From contig CACZEU010000016.1 of assembly GCA_902780175.1 (NCBI GenBank), forward strand, positions 1-49,239: a stretch of 49,239 nucleotides of DNA, in the 5' to 3' direction. The notes beneath the pieces are model-generated. The model was not told the DNA's origin, did no database searches, and saw only the letters and a list, made by a program, of their open reading frames with translations. Shown in pieces: positions 15,429 to 22,772 of this stretch. The stretch comes from an uncultured Bacteroidia bacterium. Lineage in GTDB: Bacteria > Bacteroidota > Bacteroidia > Bacteroidales > UBA932. A program made the translations under genes and the position numbers. Within the stretch, counting starts at the first letter, position 1. Each line of letters starts with the position of its first letter.

Positions 15429-15937
15429 CGCAGGTCGGTGATTACCCAGTCATCCCCGAGCGCGGAAACGTCGAAGAAGAACTCGGCGGTGCCTCCGGTG
15501 AGGGGAGAACTCTTGATGGAAGTGAGCTTGAAGGCCACCGCAGCGCCCTGGCTGGGCTCCTTATACACGCCGGTAACCTGCTTCTCGGAAACCTTGAGGC
15601 CCTCCACCCTGTCCAGATGCGCGGTAGGATCGACCATGAACTCGCGGGTGCCGGTGGAAGACTCGATATAGACCTCCTTAGCCTCGGAATCGACGGTCCA
15701 CTTGGTGGTGCCGTCGCACCAGATGTCGGCGCCCTTGGTGCTCATGTGGTAGCAGGGGCCGTCGAGCACGACGGTGCCGCCGGTGGCAATCTGCGGCCTG
15801 TCCTTGGCGGAAAGGGTGTATTTGAAACTCACGCGGTTGCTGTCCACCAGGGCCTTGAGGCCGGCGGCGTCACTCTGTGCCGCAAGCGGAAGGGTGGCGG
15901 CAAGCGCAAGCAGAAAAGTAAGCAGTCGTTTCATCAT
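15425..15937 (-). CDS. lolA: LolA-like outer-membrane lipoprotein carrier protein
   Basis: A 170-residue periplasmic protein with a signal peptide ending near LPLAAQ. The rest is a beta-rich fold with the LolA-like features VSFKYTLSA, YHMSTKGADIWCDGTTKW and DDWVITDLR, in place of the LolA barrel that shuttles lipoproteins from LolCDE to the outer membrane. The position behind ftsK is common in Bacteroidetes. Two consecutive ATG codons are possible starts (15937 and 15934); the first overlaps the ftsK stop. Confidence 0.72.
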   Translation of the reverse strand: MMKRLLTFLLALAATLPLAAQSDAAGLKALVDSNRVSFKYTLSAKDRPQIATGGTVVLDGPCYHMSTKGADIWCDGTTKWTVDSEAKEVYIESSTGTREFMVDPTAHLDRVEGLKVSEKQVTGVYKEPSQGAAVAFKLTSIKSSPLTGGTAEFFFDVSALGDDWVITDLR

Positions 15938-18330
15938 TTTGCAAGTGTGTCCAAAAGGTTCTGGAGGCTCATAAGGTCCGCCACGAGGACCTGACGGGGC
16001 TTTGCGCCCTCCTGGGGTCCTACGACGCCGGCCGTCTCGAGCTGGCCCATTACCCTTGCAGCCTTTGCAAACCCCATACCGAGACGTGTCTGGAGATAGG
16101 AAGTGGACGCCTTCTGCGTGGTGACCACGAGCTCGGCGGCCTCACGGAAGCGCTCGTCGAGGTCGCCGACTTCGCCGCCTCCGCCGCCTCCGCCCTCGCT
16201 ACCGGCCTCTTCGACCTCAGGCAGATAGTATGGAGTATTGTAGCTCTTGGCGTAACCCTGCTGCGAGCTGATGAATTCGTTGATCGAGTCGATCTCCTCG
16301 GAGCTGACGTAGCCGCACTGGATGCGCTCGGAGTCGATTCCAGCGCTGAACAGCATGTCGCCGCGGCCGATGAGCTTCTCTGCGCCGGGGGCGTCGAGGA
16401 TGGTCATGGAATCCACCCTGGAGGCCACCCGGAAGGCGATCCGCATAGGGAAATTGCTCTTGATGAGGCCGGAGATGACATCGACGGACGGGCGCTGCGT
16501 GGCAAGGATGACGTGGATGCCGGCGGCACGGCCCTTCTGCGCGAGGCGGATGATGGAGCCGGTGATGCTGCGGCCGGCAGCCTTGGCCTCGGGACCGCCG
16601 CCGCTGGTCATCGTGAGGTCTGCGTACTCATCGACAACCACTACCAGGTAAGGCAGGAAGCGGTGGCCCTGGTCGGACCGGAGGTGATGCTTGCAGTACT
16701 TGTCGTTGTAGGCGGTGACCTTGTTGACGCCGGCCTTGGACAGGAGCTCGTAGCGGTCGTCCATCTCTATGCAGACGGAACGGAGTATCTTCTCGGCGTC
16801 CTTGGGCTTCTTGACGATGGCGGTGGACAGCTCGTCCTCTTCGTCGGCGGCGTCGGGGAGGACGGCCAGATAATGGTGCAGCAGCTGCGCGTAGGCGGAG
16901 AATTCGACCATCTTGGGGTCGATGAAGACGAACTTGAGCTCCGAGGGGTGCCTGCTGTATAGGAGCGAACTGACTATGACGTTAAGGCCCACCGACTTGC
17001 CCTGCTTGGTGGCACCTGCGATGAGGAGATGCGGGGCGTCGGCCAGATCGAAGACCTTGACGTTCTGCGTGATGGTGTAGCCGATGGCGACGGGGAGTTC
17101 CGCCTTGCTCTGGCGGAAGGCGTCGTCGTTCAGGAGGGCCTTGAGGGGCACAATGGAGGCGTAGTCGTTGGCCACCTCGATGCCTACCGAATCCTCCAGC
17201 GTGACGACACGCACGCCCTTGGCCTTGAGGGACATGGCAATGTCTTCCTGGAGGCGCTTGATGTCGGATATCTTGACGCCCGGGGCGGGATAGACCTTGT
17301 ACAGGGTGACGGTGGGGCCGACAATGGCGCGGACATCGTTGACCTGGATCTTGTAATTCGCAAGGGCGGCGCGTATGCGGTTGCGGTTACGCACCAGCTC
17401 TTCCGTGGAGACCTCGTGACGGCCGGAATCGTGGTTCTGGAGCAGCTCGAGGCTGGGGAACTTGAACTTGGGAAGGCCGTCGGGCGGGTCCATCCTGTTG
17501 TCGATGGGCTTGAGTTCCTTGGTGACTGTGGTGTCGAGGCCTTCACCGCGCTGGACGTCCATAGGGTCGTCGGGGTCGCCCTCGGGGGATTGTGCCTCCG
17601 GGGTGACGGGAGCCTTGACAGGGGCTTTGACAGGCGCCTTGACCGGCTCTGCGGGAGGATTGGTCCTCGCAGGCTCAGGCCGCACCTCGGGCTGGCTGAC
17701 GGCAGGGCTGACGACGGGGGCAGGTTCGACCGGACCGTCATTGCCGTCGCCGGGCTGCTTCCTGCCGGACTTCCACAGGCCGGCGAGCCATTCGTTGAAC
17801 GGAGGAACGGCTATGAAAAGCCATATGACGATGAGCAGGAGGATGACGATGGCGGTAACGATGTGGCCCATGATGCGGATGGACCACTCCACCACAGCGG
17901 CTCCGCAGGCGCCGCCCAGACCGCCGCCGAAGGCGGTGCCGAGGCCGGCGACGCTGCCGGCGAATGCCAGCAGGAGCGAAGACACGAAGGCCCCGCTGAG
18001 GGTAAGCAGGAGGGTGCGTCCGGGGGACATGATCCATTTGCCCACAAGCAGCCTGACGGACAGGACCACCAGGATGATAAGAAGGGCGAAGCTGCCCAGG
18101 CCGAGGAAATCACCCACCAGGAACTTGCCTGTGCGGTAGCCCAGGGTGCCGGCGGCATTGGCTACTTTCTCGCCGGGCTCGAAGCTCATGTCCTGCTGCC
18201 AGTGGGCGAGGTAGGAAACGGATGCAACGAGCACGAAGATGGCCAGCGCCGCCATGCACAGGCCGATTATCTTGACCGCCGCAGCCTTCTGGCTCGCGTC
18301 CCAGTTCTTTATGAAGGAGGGCGTTTTCAT
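15934..18330 (-). CDS. ftsK: DNA translocase FtsK
   Basis: A 798-residue septal DNA pump. Four membrane segments fall between residues 20 and 170, followed by a proline-rich linker with a three-fold APVK repeat (about 225-240) made of short DNA repeats. The motor domain has the Walker A motif GATKQGKS near 437, Walker B VVVVDEYADL near 560, and ATQRPSVDVISG. A glycine run (about 715-722) leads to the C-terminal gamma winged helix (about 735-798, YLQTRLGMGFAKAARVMGQL) that reads orienting sequences. It starts at the last base of the DUF4290 gene and its stop overlaps lolA. Confidence 0.95.
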   Translation of the reverse strand: MKTPSFIKNWDASQKAAAVKIIGLCMAALAIFVLVASVSYLAHWQQDMSFEPGEKVANAAGTLGYRTGKFLVGDFLGLGSFALLIILVVLSVRLLVGKWIMSPGRTLLLTLSGAFVSSLLLAFAGSVAGLGTAFGGGLGGACGAAVVEWSIRIMGHIVTAIVILLLIVIWLFIAVPPFNEWLAGLWKSGRKQPGDGNDGPVEPAPVVSPAVSQPEVRPEPARTNPPAEPVKAPVKAPVKAPVTPEAQSPEGDPDDPMDVQRGEGLDTTVTKELKPIDNRMDPPDGLPKFKFPSLELLQNHDSGRHEVSTEELVRNRNRIRAALANYKIQVNDVRAIVGPTVTLYKVYPAPGVKISDIKRLQEDIAMSLKAKGVRVVTLEDSVGIEVANDYASIVPLKALLNDDAFRQSKAELPVAIGYTITQNVKVFDLADAPHLLIAGATKQGKSVGLNVIVSSLLYSRHPSELKFVFIDPKMVEFSAYAQLLHHYLAVLPDAADEEDELSTAIVKKPKDAEKILRSVCIEMDDRYELLSKAGVNKVTAYNDKYCKHHLRSDQGHRFLPYLVVVVDEYADLTMTSGGGPEAKAAGRSITGSIIRLAQKGRAAGIHVILATQRPSVDVISGLIKSNFPMRIAFRVASRVDSMTILDAPGAEKLIGRGDMLFSAGIDSERIQCGYVSSEEIDSINEFISSQQGYAKSYNTPYYLPEVEEAGSEGGGGGGGEVGDLDERFREAAELVVTTQKASTSYLQTRLGMGFAKAARVMGQLETAGVVGPQEGAKPRQVLVADLMSLQNLLDTLAK

Positions 18331-18971
18331 TACTTTCTCTTACCCTTTTTGCGGAAACTGCGGTTCTTGCCCTGGCCGCCGACGTTGATGCTCATGCTCG
18401 GGCGGGAGAAGTTGCCGTCGAAGTTGATCTGGTGCAGGCGCAGGCCCTCGGGGACCGTCAGGCGGCCCTCGGAGAGCTTTTCAATGTCCTTGAAGATGGT
18501 TTCGTCGGAGACGCTGTCCTTGTTCCAGATGAGGTACTGCTGGCGCATGTAGATGGCAAGGGAGCGGATCATTTCCGTCTTGACCTCGCCGTCGGGCTCC
18601 TCGCAGAGGAGGTTGATGATCTTTTCGATGTTGCGGCCGTAGTGGGTGGCCTTGATCTTCTCGCCCTTCATGGGGATGGGGACGGGGCGGGTGTTGAATT
18701 CTTCCGCTACGGGTGCCGGGTAGGGGCTGTCGACGTCGAGGTCGAAGCCGGCGATCATATAGAGGTGGTCCCAGAGCTTGTGCTCGTAATTGTCGAGCTG
18801 GCGGACCTGGGGGTTGAGAAGTTCCATTACCTTCACTATGGCCCTTGCCTGCCCGGTACGTTTGTCCCTGTCGGGAATCTCCTTCATCTGCTCCACCATC
18901 TTGAGGACGTTGCGGCCGTATTCGGGCATCGAGAGCTTTTCACGCGTGGTGTTGTAGTCCATAATTATCAT
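18330..18971 (-). CDS. DUF4290 family protein
   Basis: A 213-residue cytoplasmic protein of unknown function that is conserved in Bacteroidetes. The N-terminal part MDYNTTREKLSMPEYGRNV and the tail rich in basic residues (FRKKGKRK) are characteristic. It is first in the ftsK-lolA-mnmA-transglycosylase operon. Both methionines of MIIM are possible starts; the second ATG lies at 18962. A full TTG-20-TACATTTG promoter stands 19 bases upstream. Confidence 0.82.
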   Translation of the reverse strand: MIIMDYNTTREKLSMPEYGRNVLKMVEQMKEIPDRDKRTGQARAIVKVMELLNPQVRQLDNYEHKLWDHLYMIAGFDLDVDSPYPAPVAEEFNTRPVPIPMKGEKIKATHYGRNIEKIINLLCEEPDGEVKTEMIRSLAIYMRQQYLIWNKDSVSDETIFKDIEKLSEGRLTVPEGLRLHQINFDGNFSRPSMSINVGGQGKNRSFRKKGKRK

Positions 18972-18989
18972 TTATATCGTGTCAAAAGG

Positions 18990-19020
18990 CAAATGTAACG
19001 AATTCTTGTTATCTTTGCAA
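18990..19020 (-). promoter_or_regulatory. Promoter of the DUF4290-ftsK operon
   Basis: On the minus strand TTG (19020-19018), a 20-base spacer and TACATTTG (18997-18990) match the Bacteroidetes consensus. Its -33 TTG lies right next to the -7 box of the divergent kinase cassette, so the two promoters overlap. Confidence 0.7.
19010..19017 (+). promoter_or_regulatory. -7 box of the HprK-S26-PqqD-ABC cassette
   Basis: TATCTTTG at 19010-19017 matches TAnnTTTG, 20 bases before the ATG at 19038. No good TTG lies 19-21 bases upstream, so this promoter is weaker on paper than the opposing one it overlaps. Confidence 0.55.
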
Positions 19021-19037
19021 GACAATCAACCCACCTT

Positions 19038-19922
19038 ATGACAAGATACTTCAAGGTCGCAGGACACATATTCTCCCTCATGATGACCGACAGCTGCTCC
19101 CTCTGGCCGCGGCTCACGCAATACGACCCGTTCATCACCGATGAACAGTCCCCCGTGCTGTTCGGGCTGGAACTCTGCCAGGATATGCTGGAGCGCCCGG
19201 AGGGCCTGGAATGCGTCTATGACCCCCAGACCGAGGACGGCGAAACGGTAGTCCGCCTGTACAAGGGCCGGGACTGCTGGGTGTTCGACATGTCCCCGGA
19301 CCACAATATCGAGTGCCGCGCGCACCTGGTGGCGAGCGCCGATTTCTCCTCCGGCCGCCTGTACCTCGACAACCGCAAGGTCAGCGACGCCATCTTCGGC
19401 ATCAACAATTCCATGATGCTCCTGTACGCGTTCCGTTCGGCCCCGCTGGGTACCCTGGAACTGCACGCATCGATGGTCAGCAACTCCGGCAAGGCGTACC
19501 TGTTCCTCGCCCGCAGCGGCACTGGCAAGAGCACCCACAGCCAGCTCTGGCTCGACCATATACCCGGCAGCGAACTCATGAACGACGACAACCCCATCGT
19601 CCGCGTATGGGAGGATGGATCTGTCATCGCCTACGGTTCCCCCTGGAGCGGCAAGACGCCGTGCTACCGCAACGTACAGGCACCCGTGGGCGCATTCGTC
19701 CGCATCAGGCGTTGCCCCGACAACCGCATCACCGCCCTCAGCCTGCTGGAATCGTACGCTCTGCTGTACTCGTCCTGCTCGGGCTTCAAGGCCGACCATA
19801 ACATCGCCGACGGACTCCACGCCACCCTTGAAAAGATAGTCACCACCACCCCCTGCTACGTCCTTGACTGCCGTCCCGACGAAGAGGCGGCCAGGGTTTG
19901 TTCCTCGGAGGTCCTCAAATGA
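19038..19922 (+). CDS. HPr-kinase-like protein (HprK C-terminal fold), first gene of a peptide-tailoring-like cassette
   Basis: A 294-residue protein with a P-loop ARSGTGKSTHSQLW at about residues 157-170 and the following NDDNPIVRV segment where HprK proteins carry their catalytic Asp; GSPWSGKTPCY follows. It lacks the N-terminal regulatory domain of true HPr kinase, as do the HprK-like kinases that phosphorylate lasso peptides. There is no membrane segment. Its stop overlaps the protease start (ATGA), and the next genes encode a PqqD-like protein and an exporter. The role as modifier of a ribosomal peptide is inferred from these partners; other Bacteroidetes contexts are possible. Confidence 0.75.
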   Translation: MTRYFKVAGHIFSLMMTDSCSLWPRLTQYDPFITDEQSPVLFGLELCQDMLERPEGLECVYDPQTEDGETVVRLYKGRDCWVFDMSPDHNIECRAHLVASADFSSGRLYLDNRKVSDAIFGINNSMMLLYAFRSAPLGTLELHASMVSNSGKAYLFLARSGTGKSTHSQLWLDHIPGSELMNDDNPIVRVWEDGSVIAYGSPWSGKTPCYRNVQAPVGAFVRIRRCPDNRITALSLLESYALLYSSCSGFKADHNIADGLHATLEKIVTTTPCYVLDCRPDEEAARVCSSEVLK

Positions 19923-20377
19923 AAACGGGCAAGATAGTCCTGCCCAACGCCATCATGCTCGGCCAGGTGTCGGAATTCCTGGGCGAGGGCCATTCCGTGG
20001 TCATAATGACGAAGGGGCAGAGCATGTCGCCCTTCATCCGCGGCGAGCGCGACAGCGTGGAACTGCTGCGCCGGCCGTCCGTAGAGGTGGGAGACATAGT
20101 CCTGGCCCAGATTTCCCCGGGGCACTACGTCCTCCACCGCGTCAATGCGATAAAGGAAGACAAGGTACGGCTCAAGGGCGACGGCAACCTCGACGGCACC
20201 GAGGCCTGCACCATGCAGGACATCTGCGGCACGGCAGTTGCCATACTGAAGCCCGGCGACAGGCGCATCGACTGCTTCGCCCCCCGCTGGAAGCGCCGTT
20301 TCCGCCGCTGGGTGGCCGCTCCGCGCATCGTAAGAAGAATAGTATTAGGATTTTATAGAAGAATAAAGTTTTTATGA
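19919..20377 (+). CDS. S24/S26-type serine peptidase of the Ser-His (SipW/Sec11-like) kind, without membrane anchor
   Basis: A 152-residue protein. GQSMSPFIRGERD (about 39-51) carries the catalytic Ser of the signal-peptidase SMxP box; VLHRVNAI (about 70) and LKGDGNLDGTE (about 83) follow the boxes of Ser-His signal peptidases rather than the Ser-Lys bacterial type. Unlike signal peptidase I there is no N-terminal membrane segment, only a basic, weakly hydrophobic C-terminus, so it may act in the cytosol or at the inner face of the membrane. Start at 19919 chosen for the ATGA overlap with the kinase gene. Leader removal from an exported peptide is a plausible but unproven role. Confidence 0.75.
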   Translation: MKTGKIVLPNAIMLGQVSEFLGEGHSVVIMTKGQSMSPFIRGERDSVELLRRPSVEVGDIVLAQISPGHYVLHRVNAIKEDKVRLKGDGNLDGTEACTMQDICGTAVAILKPGDRRIDCFAPRWKRRFRRWVAAPRIVRRIVLGFYRRIKFL

Positions 20378-20643
20378 AAACAGTTCCCGGATTCACCCTC
20401 CGTCCCCTCGGGAAGGAGTTCATCATTACAGCAGAAAGCATCAAGCAGATCAACTTCAACCGCATGATCTCCCTCAACGAGAGTGCGGCCTACCTCTGGA
20501 AGGAGGTAAACGGCAAGGACTTCAACGCCGAAGACCTTGCAAAGCTGCTGGAAGACCGCTACGAGGTTGACCACGAAACCGCACTCCGCGATTCCGAGGC
20601 CATCATCGCCAAATGGATCGAGGCCGGAATAGTCACCGAATGA
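20374..20643 (+). CDS. PqqD-like peptide-recognition protein
   Basis: An 89-residue winged-helix protein of the PqqD family. RMISLNESAAYLWKEVNG (about 29-46) is the typical PqqD core, followed by the DLAKLLEDRYEVDHETALRD helix pair. PqqD domains (RRE) bind leader peptides of ribosomally made, modified peptides and hand them to tailoring enzymes. It overlaps both neighbours by ATGA. In this cassette it would deliver a substrate to the kinase and protease. No precursor gene is visible nearby. Confidence 0.85.
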   Translation: MKTVPGFTLRPLGKEFIITAESIKQINFNRMISLNESAAYLWKEVNGKDFNAEDLAKLLEDRYEVDHETALRDSEAIIAKWIEAGIVTE

Positions 20644-22274
20644 GACCCTTCCGCGAGTGCTTCACGGGGCTGTGGCGGATGTTCCGCCCGCAGCGCTTCC
20701 GCGTGCTGGTCAGCGTGCTGGTCGGCACTGCCGGCGTGGCGGCGTCCCTGGCATTCGTATGGATAAGCAAGAAGGTGGTCGATGTGGCCACCGGAGCCGC
20801 CGCAGGAGACGTAAGCACCTTTGCGGCGTTAATGATAGGGATAATGGTCATCCAGGTCCTCCTGCGCGTCGGCGCACGCTACTGGGAGGGCTACATCGTC
20901 GTCCGCACGCAGAATTTCCTGCGGGAGCAGGTGTTCCGCAAGGTGATGCTGAGCACCTGGAACGGCAAGGACCGCTTCCACAGCGGCGACACCGTCAGCC
21001 GCCTGGAGGAAGACATACGCGTGGTGGTTGACTTCATCTGCGTCACGCTGCCCGACACCCTGTGTACGGTCATCCAGCTCATCGCGGCATCGGTGTACAT
21101 ATTCATCCTGTCACCGGGCCTCGCTTGGATATTGCTGATAATCATGCCCGTGGCGGTGCTGTTCAGCCGCCTGTTCTTCCGCAGGCTGCGTGCCCTCACA
21201 GGGGAAATCCGCGCCGCCGACGCCGCCGTGCAGGGACATATCCAGGAGAACACCCAGAGGCGTGTGCTGGTACGCATGCTCGGCGCCACCGGGAGCGTCC
21301 TGGAAAAGCTCGGAGGCCTCCAGGAAACGGTTTACGGCAAGACCATCACCCGCCTCAACTACAACGCCATAAGCCGCGGGTTCATGCAGCTGGGATTCGC
21401 CGCTGGATACGCTCTGGTGTTCCTCTGGGGCGTGTTCGGGCTCAAGGACGGTTCGCTGGGATACGGTACGATGGTGGCGTTCCTGCAGCTCGTCGGCCAG
21501 GTACAGAGGCCGGTGGCCAACATAGCCCTGCAGGTGCCGGCGTTCATCCGTGCGCTGTCTTCCGAAGACCGCCTGCTCGACCTCGTCAACGCCGTGCAGG
21601 AAGAGGAAGGATCTGATATCGTCCTCGACGGCGCTCCCGGAGTGCGTGTCGAGAAGCTTACCTTCACCTACGAGGGAATACACAAGTCGGTGGTCCGTTC
21701 GCTCGATTACGACTTCAAGCCCGGCAGCATGACTGCCATCATCGGCTCCACCGGCGCAGGAAAATCCACCCTGGTGAGGGTTATAATGGCCCTGCTCAAG
21801 CCCGACAGCGGCAGCGTCACTCTGTACGACGGCACGCATGAAGTGCCCTCCGGAGTGCGTACACGCTGCAATTTCATGTATGTTCCGCAGGGCAACAGCC
21901 TCATGAGCGGCAGCATACGAGAGAACCTGATGCTCGCCAAGCCCGACGCCACGGAGGACGAACTCCGTGAGGCCCTGCACCTCGCAGCTGCGGATTTCGT
22001 CTATGATCTGGAAAACGGTCTCGATACCGTCTGTGCCGAAATAGGCGCCGGCCTGAGCGAAGGCCAGGCGCAGCGCATCGCAATCGCACGCGCCCTGCTT
22101 CGTCCCGGCGGCATCCTCGTCCTCGACGAGGCCACCTCCGCCCTCGACGCCGACACCGAACTGGAACTCCTCGAGCGCCTCGGCGCCCGCTACCGCGGCA
22201 CCAAAACCATCCTCTGCATCACTCACCGCCCCGCCGCCACCTCCTACGCCGACGGCGTTCTCAAACTTGGCTGA
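20640..22274 (+). CDS. ABC exporter, fused permease and ATPase
   Basis: A 544-residue half-transporter. About residues 15-310 form the six-helix exporter domain; the ATPase domain follows with Walker A GSTGAGKST (about 367), Q-loop MYVPQGNSL, a slightly unusual signature LSEGQAQR (normally LSGGQ), Walker B ILVLDEATSALD and the H-loop CITHRP. It has no N-terminal C39 peptidase, so cleavage would fall to the separate S26-like protein. The ATG at 20640 overlaps the PqqD stop. Probably exports the product of the cassette as a homodimer. Confidence 0.88.
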   Translation: MRPFRECFTGLWRMFRPQRFRVLVSVLVGTAGVAASLAFVWISKKVVDVATGAAAGDVSTFAALMIGIMVIQVLLRVGARYWEGYIVVRTQNFLREQVFRKVMLSTWNGKDRFHSGDTVSRLEEDIRVVVDFICVTLPDTLCTVIQLIAASVYIFILSPGLAWILLIIMPVAVLFSRLFFRRLRALTGEIRAADAAVQGHIQENTQRRVLVRMLGATGSVLEKLGGLQETVYGKTITRLNYNAISRGFMQLGFAAGYALVFLWGVFGLKDGSLGYGTMVAFLQLVGQVQRPVANIALQVPAFIRALSSEDRLLDLVNAVQEEEGSDIVLDGAPGVRVEKLTFTYEGIHKSVVRSLDYDFKPGSMTAIIGSTGAGKSTLVRVIMALLKPDSGSVTLYDGTHEVPSGVRTRCNFMYVPQGNSLMSGSIRENLMLAKPDATEDELREALHLAAADFVYDLENGLDTVCAEIGAGLSEGQAQRIAIARALLRPGGILVLDEATSALDADTELELLERLGARYRGTKTILCITHRPAATSYADGVLKLG

Positions 22275-22305
22275 CAGCTGTTTGCCGTGGACGGTAGCTC
22301 CACTC

Positions 22306-22401
22306 GGCGATGCAGTTGAAAAAGCAGGGCACCTCCCGTTCATGGTCACGGGCGACCAAAGGTTTCAGGAGGGTAAGCCCTGCTTTTTCAACTGCATCGC
22401 C
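22306..22401. repeat. Structured palindromic element, copy C (inverted, short core)
   Basis: Arms 22306-22330 and 22377-22401 are perfect 25-base complements. The core on the minus strand repeats hairpin I of copies A and B, CCCGT/ACGGG around the same loop GACCATGA (22335-22352), and the flanking AACCTTTGGTCG. Hairpin II is absent. It lies 31 bases behind the ABC exporter stop and may end its transcription. No gene is seen from 22402 to 22570. Confidence 0.8.
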
Positions 22402-22573
22402 CAAGCCCAAGGTCAACAATTATTCTGAAATAGATTATTTATCAGTTTTAAATAATCGCAATAATCATTTGCGATTTTTTTAAAATCCATTGAGTCCTCA
22501 GCTATTCTGTTAATATTTGCTAACTGATAAAAAACGTAAACGACCATGAAAGACAGAGGATAGTCCCAAAAAG

Positions 22574-22640
22574 AAAAAAGCGATAGACGAAACTATATAA
22601 GCAGGAATACATCCACTAAGGCTTCTTCGTCTATCGCTGC
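22574..22640 (-). ncRNA. Candidate small RNA with its own promoter and terminator
   Basis: On the minus strand a promoter (22643-22672) is followed at once by GCGATAGACGAA (22637-22626), about 34 bases, its exact complement TTCGTCTATCGC (22591-22580) and six Ts (22579-22574). Transcription would give a roughly 65-nt RNA closed by a 12-bp stem and ending like an intrinsic terminator. No gene follows on this strand before the convergent exporter gene. No match to a known RNA family is recognised. Confidence 0.5.
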
Positions 22641-22642
22641 TG

Positions 22643-22672
22643 CAAATTTAGTTATTAAAACCGGATTTGCAA
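22643..22672 (-). promoter_or_regulatory. Promoter of the candidate small RNA
   Basis: The minus strand reads TTG (22672-22670), 19 bases, TAAATTTG (22650-22643), a full match to the Bacteroidetes consensus. The predicted start lies at the foot of the inverted repeat. Confidence 0.65.
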
Positions 22673-22772
22673 CCAGAAATCTCAAATCAGACACTTGCGG
22701 ATTCCTTCACGATTCCAACTAACAATCCGTATCTTTAATAATTCGATAAAAAACCAACCTCGACCGCCCTAT

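Noticed and set aside
17029-18552. Plus-strand open frame opposite ftsK and the DUF4290 gene
   Set aside because: Antisense of two well-supported genes, with composition typical of a high-G+C shadow frame.
19038-22274. Lasso-peptide biosynthesis cluster
   Set aside because: Kinase, protease, PqqD and exporter fit in part, but there is no asparagine-synthetase-like cyclase, no transglutaminase-like B2 protease and no precursor peptide in the window.
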